Positions 1 to 8,978 are shown, counted from the first letter of the stretch. The stretch: 64,000 nucleotides of DNA from Pedobacter quisquiliarum (GCF_014642175.1 NZ_BMIL01000009.1:107144-171143); one strand, 5' to 3'. The notes: generated by a model from the sequence alone, not told the origin. Numbers and translations are program-made.

Positions 1-2
1 GG

Positions 3-863
3 TTTTATGGTTTTTTTGACTGCATCAATGATCAGGAAACCGCAAATATGCTGCTCGAACAGGCGAAAACCTGGTTATTGGAAAAAGGACTTTCCACGAT
101 AATCGGTCCGGTAAACTTCTCTACGAACGAATCCTGTGGACTGCTGATTGAAGGATTTGACTCGCCACCTGTGGTGATGATGCCGTACAACGCACCCTAC
201 TACGCAACCCTGCTGGAAAACTGGAATCTGGCGAAGAAGGTAGACCTACTTGCCTGGAAATGGGATGGCTCGAACTACGACGACCGGTCGGTAAAACTGA
301 TGGACAGGTTGGAAGAGCGTCTGAATAGGAATGATATCATCATTCGCAAAATCAACATGAAGAACTTCAAGCAAGATGCGGAAGCCCTGCGTGAAGTTTA
401 CAATAAAGCATGGGACAAAAACCTGGGCTTTGTGCCGCTGAATGACGAAGAGTACGACTACCAGGCTAAAGACCTGAAGCTGATTCTGGATCCTGACTTC
501 TGCTTTATTGCAGAACAGAACGGGAAGGTTGTCGGCTTTGGCGCTGCAATACCAGACTTAAACGAAATTCTGATTAAAGTTAAACGAGGTCGCTTGTTGC
601 CGACAGGTATTTTCAAGTTACTACTCGGCAAGAAGAAGATCAAAGGTATACGCATCCTGCTTTTAGGTGTTGTTGACGGATACCGGAAGATGGGGATTGA
701 AGCATGTATATACGGCTCCATCATTAAATCTTACCGCAAGAAAGGTCTTCAATATGCAGAGGCTGGCTGGACGCTGGAAAACAATGACATGGTGAATAAC
801 GCCATCATTGCAATTAAAGGTACACCATACAAAAGGTACCGGATCTACGAGAAAGGGATATAG
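3..863 (+). CDS. GNAT-superfamily acetyltransferase-like protein, 5' end cut by window
   Basis: The reading frame is open from base 3, well before the first ATG at 48, so the N-terminus lies outside the window. About 286 residues are visible. The C-terminal half has GNAT-like features: a CFIAEQNGKVVGFG beta-strand pair, then a basic stretch, then LLLGVVDGYRKMGIEACIYG, which resembles the acetyl-CoA-binding turn and helix. The N-terminal half carries a conserved-looking GPVNFSTNESCGLLIEGF segment. Similar proteins of roughly 380 residues are common in Bacteroidota and are annotated only as acetyltransferase-like; the substrate is unknown. It is followed by a large hairpin and faces the convergent gene ending at 1000. 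Confidence 0.7.
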   Translation, partial: FYGFFDCINDQETANMLLEQAKTWLLEKGLSTIIGPVNFSTNESCGLLIEGFDSPPVVMMPYNAPYYATLLENWNLAKKVDLLAWKWDGSNYDDRSVKLMDRLEERLNRNDIIIRKINMKNFKQDAEALREVYNKAWDKNLGFVPLNDEEYDYQAKDLKLILDPDFCFIAEQNGKVVGFGAAIPDLNEILIKVKRGRLLPTGIFKLLLGKKKIKGIRILLLGVVDGYRKMGIEACIYGSIIKSYRKKGLQYAEAGWTLENNDMVNNAIIAIKGTPYKRYRIYEKGI

Positions 864-894
864 CGGAGGGGATAGCTCCGTACCAAACGCAGAC

Positions 895-963
895 CAAACG
901 CACACGAACCGCACACGAGACGCACACCAAGCGCACAAGTTATGTGCGTTTCGTGTGCGTTTG
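895..963. repeat. Large hairpin with 11-base periodic arms between convergent genes
   Basis: CAAACGCACACGAA at 895-908 is the exact reverse complement of TTCGTGTGCGTTTG at 950-963. An inner pair, CGCACA at 932-937 and TGTGCG at 943-948, closes the loop. The left arm is built from successive cgcacac-type units spaced 11 bases apart, and the right arm mirrors them. It lies between the stop at 863 and the convergent gene ending at 1000, so it may act as a bidirectional terminator, though it lacks a T-run. Confidence 0.75.
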
Positions 964-999
964 TTGTGTGTGCATACTGTGTTTCTCCTGAATGCCGGA

Positions 1000-1275
1000 T
1001 TAACTTTTCACGTTAGTGTCTTCATCAGACTGTTTCGGTGCAATGCCTTTATCAGGGTCTAAGGTGAAGGATGGCTCCGAAGAATCTGATGCTTGTTCCA
1101 GTAAATCAGACTCCGGCATCTGTATGCCATCATCGTCTTCATCTTCTGCTTTCAACTGGTTCAGAACAAATTCATCGCTCAGGCCATTCGAGTGTACATC
1201 CTGCTGACTTGATTGTTCATCATAGTCCTGGCCCATGCTATCATCCAGTGGTAATTTATTGTCTGTCGTATCCAT
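1000..1275 (-). CDS. Small highly acidic hypothetical protein
   Basis: About 91 residues and very rich in Asp, Glu, Ser and Gln, with DEDDDG near the middle. No signal peptide or membrane segment is visible and no known domain is recognised. The frame can be extended to a TTG at 1284, but an ATG at 1275 (MDTTDNK) is the better start. Composition suggests an intrinsically disordered protein. Reading frames also exist on the opposite strand here, so the coding call is only moderately sure. The consistent acidic character and position downstream of the gene at 1364-2098 favour this strand. Confidence 0.5.
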   Translation of the reverse strand: MDTTDNKLPLDDSMGQDYDEQSSQQDVHSNGLSDEFVLNQLKAEDEDDDGIQMPESDLLEQASDSSEPSFTLDPDKGIAPKQSDEDTNVKS

Positions 1276-1363
1276 AATGTTCAATTTGAGGTTCGTACTT
1301 ATAACAACATGATCCGGGTGTTGTTTGAACCGCCTGAAACTTGCGGGCTGGGCGGCAAGGCAG

Positions 1364-2098
1364 TTAGAAGTATCTTTCGAAGCTCAGTCCATAACTTAAA
1401 AGCAGGTTTTCCCGACGATTTCGATTTACCCTGTTGTAGTCCAGCTGCGCATTCAGGTTTAACCATTTATTGAATTTCAGGCCAAGGCGGTTTGTTGTTT
1501 TGATGTTGAAATCGTTCTTATTGGACAGGGAGTTTTGAATAAAATTCGATCCATTGAAAACGATCTTTTCTTTGATCACGAAGTTGTAATTGAAACGGAA
1601 GGAGTTTCGGAGCGTCTCGTATTTATCGGCAATGCCACCTTCGAGAATCAAATCGCTATGATCAATGAGAATCCCATCGCTCAGGTTTAAGTAGGCATGC
1701 TCCCGATCAATGATGCTATATGCGATGCCGACCCCTGCAAGCCATTGCTGATTCACTTTCAGGGAGAAACTTTTGTTAAAGTTCGCTAAGCCCCAATAGT
1801 TAAAGTGCGGGAAGGTCTTGTAAAGGTTTATGTCAAAAGCAGAGGAAATATCATCATTGGTCAGTTGACCGTTCTGCTTTCCATAAACATAAGAATTGTT
1901 GAAGTTCATGGAAATGCTCTTTTTCTTCATCCCGAGTTTAACGGCATTATTAAGCAGATTTGCCGTACCGTCATCTGTTTTGTTGATGGATCCGGTAAAG
2001 GCATATCCAAAAAAGTACTGGGTGCTGTCTGTATATTGAGCGGAAGCATTGACGCTGATGAACAATAGCAAAAAAAGGATGGGTAATCTTTTGACCAT
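1364..2098 (-). CDS. DUF481-type outer-membrane beta-barrel protein
   Basis: The 244-residue product begins with a clear signal peptide (MVKRLPILFLLLFISVNASAQ, cut after SAQ). It continues as alternating hydrophobic and polar strands and ends in LSFERYF, a C-terminal aromatic residue typical of outer-membrane barrels. The spacing of strands and Asn-rich turns resembles the DUF481 (YdiY-like, salt-induced outer-membrane protein) family. The function of that family is poorly defined. It is transcribed leftward and is divergent from the thiolase gene at 2215. Confidence 0.65.
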   Translation of the reverse strand: MVKRLPILFLLLFISVNASAQYTDSTQYFFGYAFTGSINKTDDGTANLLNNAVKLGMKKKSISMNFNNSYVYGKQNGQLTNDDISSAFDINLYKTFPHFNYWGLANFNKSFSLKVNQQWLAGVGIAYSIIDREHAYLNLSDGILIDHSDLILEGGIADKYETLRNSFRFNYNFVIKEKIVFNGSNFIQNSLSNKNDFNIKTTNRLGLKFNKWLNLNAQLDYNRVNRNRRENLLLSYGLSFERYF

Positions 2099-2158
2099 AG
2101 CTTAACGTAAAGTCTAAAAACAAGGGTGTTCAGAAAAGGTTTTCCATGATCGGCTGCG

Positions 2159-2189
2159 TTGCCCAACTGGGCTTAATTTGCTAACTTTG
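2159..2189 (+). promoter_or_regulatory. Bacteroidota-type promoter for the thiolase gene
   Basis: A TAACTTTG box at 2182-2189 matches the TAnnTTTG -7 consensus, with TTG at 2159-2161 at about 20 bases spacing as the -33 element. The start codon lies 25 bases downstream. Confidence 0.65.
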
Positions 2190-2214
2190 TAAGAACCAAT
2201 TTATATAAACAAGA

Positions 2215-3393
2215 ATGAAAGAAGTTGTTATTGTATCTGCAGTTAGAACACCAATAGGCGCTTTTGGTGGAAGTTTAGCAGGATTCTCAGCCACCCAGTT
2301 GGGCGGTATTGCCATAAAGGGAGCTATCGAAAGGGCTGGAATTAAGCCCGAAGATGTGCAGGAAGTGTACATGGGAAATGTATTATCTGCCAACCTGGGC
2401 CAGGCTCCGGCTACGCAGGCAGCAAAAAATGCTGGCCTTCATGATCTACCGGCAACAACCATTAATAAAGTTTGTGCTTCTGGTACTAAAGCAATTATGC
2501 TTGCTGCGCAAAGTATTGCTTTAGGTGAGCAGGACATCATTGTAGCTGGCGGTATGGAAAGCATGAGCAATGTTCCCTTTTACCTGGACAAAGCCAGAAC
2601 AGGTTACCGTTTGGGCCATGGACAATTAACAGACGGTTTGGTTAAGGACGGACTTTGGGACGTTTATAACGACTACCACATGGGGTCTGCGGCTGAACTT
2701 TGTGCCAGCACTTGTGAGATCAGCAGGGAGCAGCAAGATGCTTATGCCATCGCTTCATACGAGCGTGCGCAAGCGGCACATGCTTCCGGAAATTTCAAAT
2801 CTGAGATCGTTGCGGTTGAAGTAAAGGATCGTAAAGGTAATGTAACGCTGATTGATCAGGATGAAGAACCATCAACAGTTAAATTCGATAAGATTCCTGG
2901 CTTAAAGCCGGTGTTCTCTAAAGAAGGTACCGTTACTGCTGCAAATGCATCTACTTTGAATGACGGTGCTGCAGCATTGGTATTGATGAGCATGGAAAAA
3001 GCAGTAGCACTAGGATTAAAGCCATTGGCAAAGATCATCAGCTATGCTGACGCACAACAAGCACCAGAATGGTTTACCACTGCCCCATCTAAAGCCATTC
3101 CTTTAGCTTTACAAAGAGGAAACATCGACATTAAGGATGTTGATTTCTTTGAAATCAATGAGGCTTTCTCTGTTGTTGCCATTGCGAACAACCAGGCACT
3201 ATCTTTAGATGACAGCAAGGTTAACATTAACGGTGGTGCTGTTGCCTTAGGGCATCCACTTGGTGCTTCCGGTGCCAGGATCGTGGTTACCTTAGTCAAC
3301 GTGCTGAACCAACAGCAAGGCAAGATCGGCGTTGCCGGGATCTGTAATGGTGGCGGTGGCGCAAGTGCAATCGTGATCGAAAACCTAAATTAA
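2215..3393 (+). CDS. atoB: Acetyl-CoA C-acetyltransferase (thiolase)
   Basis: A 392-residue thiolase of normal length. The nucleophilic cysteine is Cys87 in NKVCASG, the second catalytic motif is GHPLGASGAR with His347, and the proton-donating Cys377 lies in GICNGGGGAS. EINEAFSV and TAANASTLNDGAAAL are also family hallmarks. It reversibly condenses two acetyl-CoA to acetoacetyl-CoA in the cytoplasm. Together with the CoA-transferase subunits at 17689-19063 it would let the cell use acetoacetate or 3-ketoacids. Biosynthetic and degradative thiolases cannot be separated from sequence alone. The next gene starts 6 bases after its stop, so the two are probably cotranscribed. Confidence 0.95.
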   Translation: MKEVVIVSAVRTPIGAFGGSLAGFSATQLGGIAIKGAIERAGIKPEDVQEVYMGNVLSANLGQAPATQAAKNAGLHDLPATTINKVCASGTKAIMLAAQSIALGEQDIIVAGGMESMSNVPFYLDKARTGYRLGHGQLTDGLVKDGLWDVYNDYHMGSAAELCASTCEISREQQDAYAIASYERAQAAHASGNFKSEIVAVEVKDRKGNVTLIDQDEEPSTVKFDKIPGLKPVFSKEGTVTAANASTLNDGAAALVLMSMEKAVALGLKPLAKIISYADAQQAPEWFTTAPSKAIPLALQRGNIDIKDVDFFEINEAFSVVAIANNQALSLDDSKVNINGGAVALGHPLGASGARIVVTLVNVLNQQQGKIGVAGICNGGGGASAIVIENLN

Positions 3394-3399
3394 TATTGA

Positions 3400-4320
3400 A
3401 TGAAGAAGGCTTTAACAGCTTTTTTATTAGCAAGTTATCTTTGCTGTGCAGGGCTCAACACCCGGGCACAGCAAAATAGTGACATATCGGCAACAACCGA
3501 GCTAACAGCCTTACAGGACAGCCTGCTTGGCCTCAGTAAGAAAATCATTGAAGCGCGCGAAAACACGGCACGCTTTGAGCAGAATGCCACTTTCATTAAA
3601 ACCCTGGTTCAGGCGTTGCGCTTACCGGGCAGCTTCAATTTCGGTTTTGATTCGCTTGATATGGTATCCGTGATCAAATCGCCAGACAATGCGGTAAAAC
3701 TCTATACCTGGTTTGTACCGACAGATGAAGGCGGATTCAGGTACTTCGGAACCATTCAACTGCCTTCCAAACAAGGCGAGGTCAAGTTGATTCCTTTAAT
3801 TGATCAAACCTCTAACTTCACAGACAGTAATGCAGTTACAGAACCTAAGATTTGGTTTGGTAGCCGGTACTACGATATTGTACCTGTAGCGGAGGGTAAA
3901 GACACCTATTATGCGCTTTTAGGCTGGAAAGGCAACAACCAGAAGACAACCAGCAAGGTGATTGAAATCCTTTCACTAAAAGGCGGCACTGCCACTTTCG
4001 GTAAACCAGTCTTTGAACAAGCTGGGCAGCTGAGCACAAAAAACAGGCTTGTTTTTACTTACAACAAGCTGAACTCGATGACCCTACGTTTCGACAAGAA
4101 AGTAAACATGATTGTTTGTGATCACCTGGCGCCGTATGACCCTGCCATGCAGGGGAACTACGAGTTTTATGCATCTGACTCCAGCTTTGATGGTTATCAG
4201 ATCCAGAAAGGTCGCTTGAAGCTTGTGGAAAACATTGAATTGAACAACGATCCGGATGATCAGGATGCGTTCTATATTGATCCTTTACGGAAAGACATTC
4301 CTGCGAAAAAGAAGTTCTAG
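3400..4320 (+). CDS. Exported hypothetical protein
   Basis: 306 residues beginning with a signal peptide (MKKALTAFLLASYLCCAGLNTRAQ). The mature part is mixed alpha/beta, with motifs such as WFGSRYYDIVPV and YYALLGWKGNN. It ends in a basic tail, IPAKKKF. No catalytic signature is visible and I do not recognise the family beyond conserved hypothetical proteins of Sphingobacteriaceae. It starts 6 bases after the thiolase stop, which suggests cotranscription, but gives no clear functional link. Confidence 0.75.
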   Translation: MKKALTAFLLASYLCCAGLNTRAQQNSDISATTELTALQDSLLGLSKKIIEARENTARFEQNATFIKTLVQALRLPGSFNFGFDSLDMVSVIKSPDNAVKLYTWFVPTDEGGFRYFGTIQLPSKQGEVKLIPLIDQTSNFTDSNAVTEPKIWFGSRYYDIVPVAEGKDTYYALLGWKGNNQKTTSKVIEILSLKGGTATFGKPVFEQAGQLSTKNRLVFTYNKLNSMTLRFDKKVNMIVCDHLAPYDPAMQGNYEFYASDSSFDGYQIQKGRLKLVENIELNNDPDDQDAFYIDPLRKDIPAKKKF

Positions 4321-4375
4321 AATCCCCTAAAGCAGGTATACCGGCTATTCCACCTCAGGATTTAATATTTGCGAG

Positions 4376-4408
4376 TTTGACAATGTCTGATTAACTTGCC
4401 CAACTTTG
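4376..4408 (+). promoter_or_regulatory. Probable promoter of the POT transporter gene
   Basis: TTTG at 4376-4379 and CAACTTTG at 4401-4408 are spaced 21 bases apart. The second box differs from TAnnTTTG only at its first base. The start codon is at 4457. Confidence 0.45.
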
Positions 4409-4456
4409 ATGCATTTAGATTTTAATTCTTAAACTTTATTTACAAATAAACACACA

Positions 4457-6157
4457 ATGGAAGAAATTCTACAACCTGAACATCATACAGGTTCCAAAAA
4501 GGGACACCCGAAGGGCTTGTATGTGCTTTTTACGACGGAGATGTGGGAGCGTTTCAACTTCTACGGAATGCGCGCACTACTTACGCTGTTTTTAGTAAAT
4601 GCACTCGCATTTTCAGATAAAGACTCCTCAATCATCTACGGTGGATTCTTAGGCCTTTGCTACCTCACGCCAATGTTGGGCGGTTTTGTTGCAGACAGGT
4701 ATCTGGGTAACCGTAATTGTATTATGCTGGGTGGTCTGGTTATGGGTATAGGACAGTTGCTGCTGTTCATGAGTGGTTCCACTTTCGATACCAATCTGGA
4801 GTTAGCTAAAACATTGATGTGGATTGCCTTAGGTACGATTATCTTAGGTAATGGTTTCTTTAAACCAAACATTTCTTCAATTGTTGGGCAGCTATACCAT
4901 AAAGGCGATAACAGGCTGGATTCAGCGTTTACAATCTTCTACATGGGTATCAACGTGGGTGCCTTCTTAGGTATGTCGATCTGCCCTTTCCTGGGTGATG
5001 TGAAGGTTGGTGAAGTACGTGTTGTGGAGGCTTTCCGTTGGGGATTCCTTGCTGCAGGTCTGGCGATGTTCTTTGGTACCCTGTTGTTCTTCGTACTTAA
5101 AAACAAGTTTGTTGTAGATCCAAATGGCAAACCGGTAGGTGCTAAGCCTGACTTCACTAATACTGTTGCTGGCGAAGAAGTGGAAAAAGCGAACTTCACA
5201 AAGCCAGCTATGCTGGGCTGTGGTATCTTAATGGTGGTTCTATACTTCGCTTTTCACTACTTATCGCTTGATCCAAATCCAATTAAGAGCTGGGTTTATC
5301 CCTTCATTTATGCGGCAGCGGTCAGCCTGGCCGTATTGATTCTTACAGATAAATCAATTACCAAGATCGAACGTGACCGTATTATCGTGATGTACATCAT
5401 CGCTTTCTTCGTGATCTTCTTCTGGTCTGCCTTTGAACAGGCGGGTTCATCATTAACCTTCGTTGCAGATAAACAGACGGACTTAAACTTCCTGGGCTTC
5501 CAATTGCCGCCAAGTTTCGTTCAGAATGCCAACTCGATTTTCATCGTGATGTTTGCCTTGCCATTTAGCTGGTTATGGTTAAAACTTCAGGCAAGAAACC
5601 TGGAGCCAATCTCTCCCGTTAAACAAGCAATTGGTTTATTATTACTTGCTGTAGGTTATTACATCATCGCAATTCAGATTGCAAAGATCGGTGATACGGG
5701 TAAATTGGCAGTACACTGGTTATTTGTCATGTATCTGTTCCACACGCTTGGAGAGCTTTGTCTTTCTCCTATCGGACTTTCGTTGGTGTCTAAACTTGCG
5801 CCTAAACGTTTCTCTTCTCTGTTAATGGGTGTATGGTTCATTGGTAATGCTGCAGGTTATGCACTTGCAGGTACCTTGGGCGCATTAATTCCACCAACCG
5901 GTGATAAGTTCGAATTTGCCACTTCTAAAGGAATTGACCTGAAAGGGATCCTGGACGGTAATGTCACTGCAACTGCAGAGCAGATTGCGATCATGACCAA
6001 AGAGAAAATTGACCTTGTATATCCAACATTTGCTGGTTTTACCATCCATAATCTTTATGAATTCTTCATGGTGTTCGTAACGCTTTCAGGTGTTGCAGCA
6101 ATCGTGTTGTTCCTGATTTCAGGATTCCTTAAGAAAATGATGCACGGTGTGAGATAA
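4457..6157 (+). CDS. POT/PTR-family proton-coupled oligopeptide transporter
   Basis: 566 residues with about 12-14 hydrophobic segments. The family-defining ExxERFxFYG motif is present at residues 28-37 in the first helix. It is followed by GGFVADRYLGNRN, the loop after helix 2, and by LGNGFFKPNISSIVGQLY, the second PTR2 signature. The family imports di- and tripeptides with protons across the inner membrane. The length is somewhat above the 450-500 of simple members, from extra loops between the halves. It stands alone, with its own promoter upstream and a strong terminator at 6181. Confidence 0.93.
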   Translation: MEEILQPEHHTGSKKGHPKGLYVLFTTEMWERFNFYGMRALLTLFLVNALAFSDKDSSIIYGGFLGLCYLTPMLGGFVADRYLGNRNCIMLGGLVMGIGQLLLFMSGSTFDTNLELAKTLMWIALGTIILGNGFFKPNISSIVGQLYHKGDNRLDSAFTIFYMGINVGAFLGMSICPFLGDVKVGEVRVVEAFRWGFLAAGLAMFFGTLLFFVLKNKFVVDPNGKPVGAKPDFTNTVAGEEVEKANFTKPAMLGCGILMVVLYFAFHYLSLDPNPIKSWVYPFIYAAAVSLAVLILTDKSITKIERDRIIVMYIIAFFVIFFWSAFEQAGSSLTFVADKQTDLNFLGFQLPPSFVQNANSIFIVMFALPFSWLWLKLQARNLEPISPVKQAIGLLLLAVGYYIIAIQIAKIGDTGKLAVHWLFVMYLFHTLGELCLSPIGLSLVSKLAPKRFSSLLMGVWFIGNAAGYALAGTLGALIPPTGDKFEFATSKGIDLKGILDGNVTATAEQIAIMTKEKIDLVYPTFAGFTIHNLYEFFMVFVTLSGVAAIVLFLISGFLKKMMHGVR

Positions 6158-6180
6158 TTCAGCTCCCCAAATTGATATAG

Positions 6181-6212
6181 ACCCGTAGTAAGATTTTTAC
6201 TACGGGTTTTTT
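6181..6212 (+). terminator. Rho-independent terminator after the POT gene
   Basis: ACCCGTAGTAA at 6181-6191 pairs perfectly with TTACTACGGGT at 6197-6207 around a 5-base loop and runs into a stretch of Ts. Confidence 0.9.
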
Positions 6213-6225
6213 AATTTAAAATCAA

Positions 6226-6233
6226 TATTTTTG
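6226..6233 (+). promoter_or_regulatory. -7 promoter box of the glycosyltransferase gene
   Basis: TATTTTTG matches TAnnTTTG exactly. It overlaps the most upstream TTG that could begin the glycosyltransferase frame (6231), so that TTG cannot be the start and the GTG at 6264 is preferred. Confidence 0.65.
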
Positions 6234-6263
6234 CAGAACATTTTAAACCACCAATACCCCCGC

Positions 6264-6992
6264 GTGAGAGACAGCTTAGTAATTATTCCTACTTATAATG
6301 AGAAAGAGAACGTTGAGAAAATTATAAGGAAAGTAATAGAACTGAATTCCGACTTTGAGATTCTGATCATCGACGATGGCTCACCTGATGGTACAGCAGC
6401 GATTGTACAAAGGTTACAGATGGAATTTCCTGGTTTGCTGCACCTGGAGCAACGTGTTGGAAAACTAGGCCTTGGGACTGCCTATATCCACGGTTTTAAA
6501 TGGGCACTCAGCCGGAATTATAGCTACATCTTTGAGATGGATGCCGATTTCTCACACAATCCATTGGACTTGATTCGCCTAAGGGCAGCATGCATGGAAG
6601 GCGCCGATGTTGCTATTGGCTCCAGGTATGTGAAGGGGGTTAATGTGGTAAACTGGCCGATGAGCAGGGTGTTGATGTCTTACTTCGCTTCAATGTACGT
6701 ACGACTGATTACCAGGATAGACATACAAGATGCCACAGCGGGTTTTAAGTGCTATCGCAGAGTGGTGTTGGAGACCATTCCTATGGAAAAAATCAAATTC
6801 GTTGGTTATGCCTTTCAGATCGAGATGAAGTTCACCGCCATCCAGTACGGGTTTAAGGTTATTGAAGTGCCGATTATATTCACCGATCGTACAGAGGGCG
6901 TGTCAAAGATGAGTACCAGAATTTTCAGGGAAGCGTTTTTGGGCGTCATTCAGATGAAGGTTAACAGTTGGTTCAGAAACTACAAGCGCTAA
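6264..6992 (+). CDS. Family 2 glycosyltransferase, polyprenol-phosphate mannose synthase-like
   Basis: A GT-A fold enzyme of about 242 residues. It begins SLVIIPTYNEKENVEKII, contains the nucleotide-binding DDGSPDGT (about 37-44) and the metal-binding DAD (93-95) in EMDADFSH, and has the acceptor-region motifs GSRYVKG and DATAGFKCYRR. These match dolichol-phosphate mannosyltransferase (DPM1-like) proteins, which transfer a hexose from a nucleotide sugar to polyprenyl phosphate. No C-terminal membrane helices are present, so it resembles the short, peripheral form. The GTG start was chosen because a TAnnTTTG promoter box sits inside the longer frame. Confidence 0.88.
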   Translation: MRDSLVIIPTYNEKENVEKIIRKVIELNSDFEILIIDDGSPDGTAAIVQRLQMEFPGLLHLEQRVGKLGLGTAYIHGFKWALSRNYSYIFEMDADFSHNPLDLIRLRAACMEGADVAIGSRYVKGVNVVNWPMSRVLMSYFASMYVRLITRIDIQDATAGFKCYRRVVLETIPMEKIKFVGYAFQIEMKFTAIQYGFKVIEVPIIFTDRTEGVSKMSTRIFREAFLGVIQMKVNSWFRNYKR

Positions 6993-7010
6993 GTTCAAGA
7001 ACTTTAGGCG

Positions 7011-7790
7011 TTAGAGCTTAGCCTCTACCCCTAGTCCAAATAAAGCAAAGTCATACTTCACCGGGTCTGCTGGATCAAACGCCCGTAGCTTCGCTGTTAG
7101 TTCTACTGCCGTAAGCCAATCCGTCTGTTTTCTTGATATAAGCCCTAGAATTCTGGCTACCCTGTCAACGTGCACATCACAGGGACATATCAACGCAGCG
7201 GGCTTAATCTTGGCCCACAAGCCGAAGTCAACGCCACAGTTATCTTTACGCACCATCCATCTTAGAAACATGTTTAGTCGCTTGCAGGTAGATTTCTGCA
7301 TGGGCGAAGAAATATGCTTTTTAGTACGGTGTGGAAAATCAGGCAGACTGAAAAAATAAGATCTGAAATGGTTGAGTACCTGCTCGCCATCGAATGTTCC
7401 GCTTTTAGCTTTCGGATCAGGTAAAAAGGCATCTTCAAGGGTATCGGATTGACTGTAATGATGCTTGAAGAAATGCACGAAATAGAGTAGATCGGTATCG
7501 TTGAAGGTCCGATGCTTAAAGCCCAATAAACGTTTCAGATCCTGGTCTTCATGTTGCAGCATAAATTGATATGGCGCGTTGTCCATCCGCTGAAACAACT
7601 CGTTACATTTGTTTATGATCGTTTTGCGCTGGCCCCAAGCTAAAATTGCCGCGAAAAATGCGGCAATTTCGATGTCTTGTTTGATGTGATATTGGTGCGG
7701 AATACAAATCGGGTCATTGGTGATGAACCCGGGTTGATTATATGCCCGCACTTTAAGATCCAGAAAGGATTGTAATTCCAGAAAGTCCAA
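7011..7790 (-). CDS. TIGR02757 (DUF2400) family protein
   Basis: 259 residues, a standard length for the family. Family signatures include NDPICIPH near the N-terminus, FFAAILAWGQR, and a C-terminal CPCDVHVDRVARILGL, followed by KYDFALFGLGVEA. The C-terminal part resembles the helix-hairpin-helix/GPD fold of DNA glycosylases, but the catalytic features are not established and the biochemical role is unknown. No in-frame ATG precedes the conserved region, so it starts at TTG 7790, just after an AAGGA sequence and 5 bases from the stop of the upstream PLP enzyme gene. Translational coupling is likely. Confidence 0.85.
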   Translation of the reverse strand: MDFLELQSFLDLKVRAYNQPGFITNDPICIPHQYHIKQDIEIAAFFAAILAWGQRKTIINKCNELFQRMDNAPYQFMLQHEDQDLKRLLGFKHRTFNDTDLLYFVHFFKHHYSQSDTLEDAFLPDPKAKSGTFDGEQVLNHFRSYFFSLPDFPHRTKKHISSPMQKSTCKRLNMFLRWMVRKDNCGVDFGLWAKIKPAALICPCDVHVDRVARILGLISRKQTDWLTAVELTAKLRAFDPADPVKYDFALFGLGVEAKL

Positions 7791-7795
7791 GGTCC

Positions 7796-8950
7796 TTAGC
7801 TAAGTGCCTGTTCAAGATCTGCAAGCAGGTCTTCAATATCCTCTACCCCTACGCTCAAGCGGAGCAGGTTATCGGTTACACCAACTTTCTCGCGTTCGTC
7901 TTTAGGAATTGAACCATGGGTCATGCTTGTCGGGTGATTGATCAAGGACTCCACACCGCCAAGTGATTCTGCCAATGTAAACACCTTGAATCTTGAAGCA
8001 ATACGATAGGTTTCCTGAAGGTCTGCATCTTTGATTGTGATGGATACCATACCGCCGAAATCACGCATCTGACGCTTTGCAACGTCATGGTTAGGATGAT
8101 CTTCAAAACCTGGCCAGTAGATCTTGTCGATCTTTGGATGCGTCTTTAGGAACGCCGCCACACGAGCACCGTTTTCACAGTGTGCTTTCATTCGCAGGTG
8201 CAGGGTTTTGATACCACGCAATACCAGGAAGGCATCCTGCGGTCCCGGGGTTGCACCACAGGCATTATAAATGAACCATAGTTGTTTGTATAGTTCATCA
8301 TCATTTACCAGCAAGGCTCCCATAACCACATCGGAGTGACCACCAATGTATTTGGTTACCGAGTGCATCACGATATCTGCACCAAGATCCATTGGATTTT
8401 GCAGGTAAGGTGAAGCGAAAGTGTTATCTACCGAAAGCAAGATGTTGTTCGCTTTGGTAATCTTTGCGATGCCTTCAATATCAATAATCTGCATAGTGGG
8501 ATTGGTTGGTGTTTCAATCCACACGAGCTTTGTTTTTTCGTTGATGTATTGCTCGATGTTTTCGGGCTTTGAAAGATCCAGGAAGTGAAACTTGATACCA
8601 TATTTCATGTAGATCTTCGTAAAGATCCGGTATGAGCCACCGTATAAGTCGTTTCCGGTAATTACCTCATCACCCGGTTGCAATAGCTTCATTACTGCAT
8701 CCGTGGCGCCCATACCGCTGGAGAAGGCTAAACCGTATTTAGCATTCTCAAGTGCAGCAAGGCAAGCTTCAAGCGCTTGACGAGTTGGGTTGGTTCCTCT
8801 TGAATATTCAAAACCTTTATGGTCACCCGGCGCTTTTTGCGCGTAGGTAGATGTTTGATAAATTGGTGTCATCACCGCGCCGGTGGTCGGGTCAGGTTCC
8901 TGTCCCGCGTGAATGGCTTTGGTGGCAAATTTCATATTGTCTTTCATCAT
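7796..8950 (-). CDS. metB: Cystathionine gamma-synthase/lyase family PLP enzyme
   Basis: A 384-residue trans-sulfuration enzyme. Key segments are EYSRGTNPTR (phosphate and substrate loop), FSSGMGATDAV, VDNTFASPYLQNP, and HSVTKYIGGHSD, which carries the PLP-binding Lys200. The C-terminal SLGGVESLINHP motif is also typical. It acts in methionine/cysteine interconversion, joining O-activated homoserine with cysteine, or cleaving cystathionine. Synthase and lyase activities cannot be told apart here, so the gene symbol is tentative. Two ATGs, at 8950 and 8947, are equally possible. It lies 28 bases downstream of proS and is tightly coupled to the next gene. Confidence 0.9.
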   Translation of the reverse strand: MMKDNMKFATKAIHAGQEPDPTTGAVMTPIYQTSTYAQKAPGDHKGFEYSRGTNPTRQALEACLAALENAKYGLAFSSGMGATDAVMKLLQPGDEVITGNDLYGGSYRIFTKIYMKYGIKFHFLDLSKPENIEQYINEKTKLVWIETPTNPTMQIIDIEGIAKITKANNILLSVDNTFASPYLQNPMDLGADIVMHSVTKYIGGHSDVVMGALLVNDDELYKQLWFIYNACGATPGPQDAFLVLRGIKTLHLRMKAHCENGARVAAFLKTHPKIDKIYWPGFEDHPNHDVAKRQMRDFGGMVSITIKDADLQETYRIASRFKVFTLAESLGGVESLINHPTSMTHGSIPKDEREKVGVTDNLLRLSVGVEDIEDLLADLEQALS

Positions 8951-8978
8951 GATTTATGAATTTTAAAGCAGATCTTGG

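Noticed and set aside
864..999. CRISPR-like array from the spaced GCACAC units
   Set aside because: Units are 11 bases with no unique spacers and form one palindrome, not a repeat-spacer array.
1330..1355. CCGCC...GGCGG hairpin downstream of the DUF481 gene as terminator
   Set aside because: The stem is only five pairs with a 16-base loop and there is no T-run on the relevant strand.
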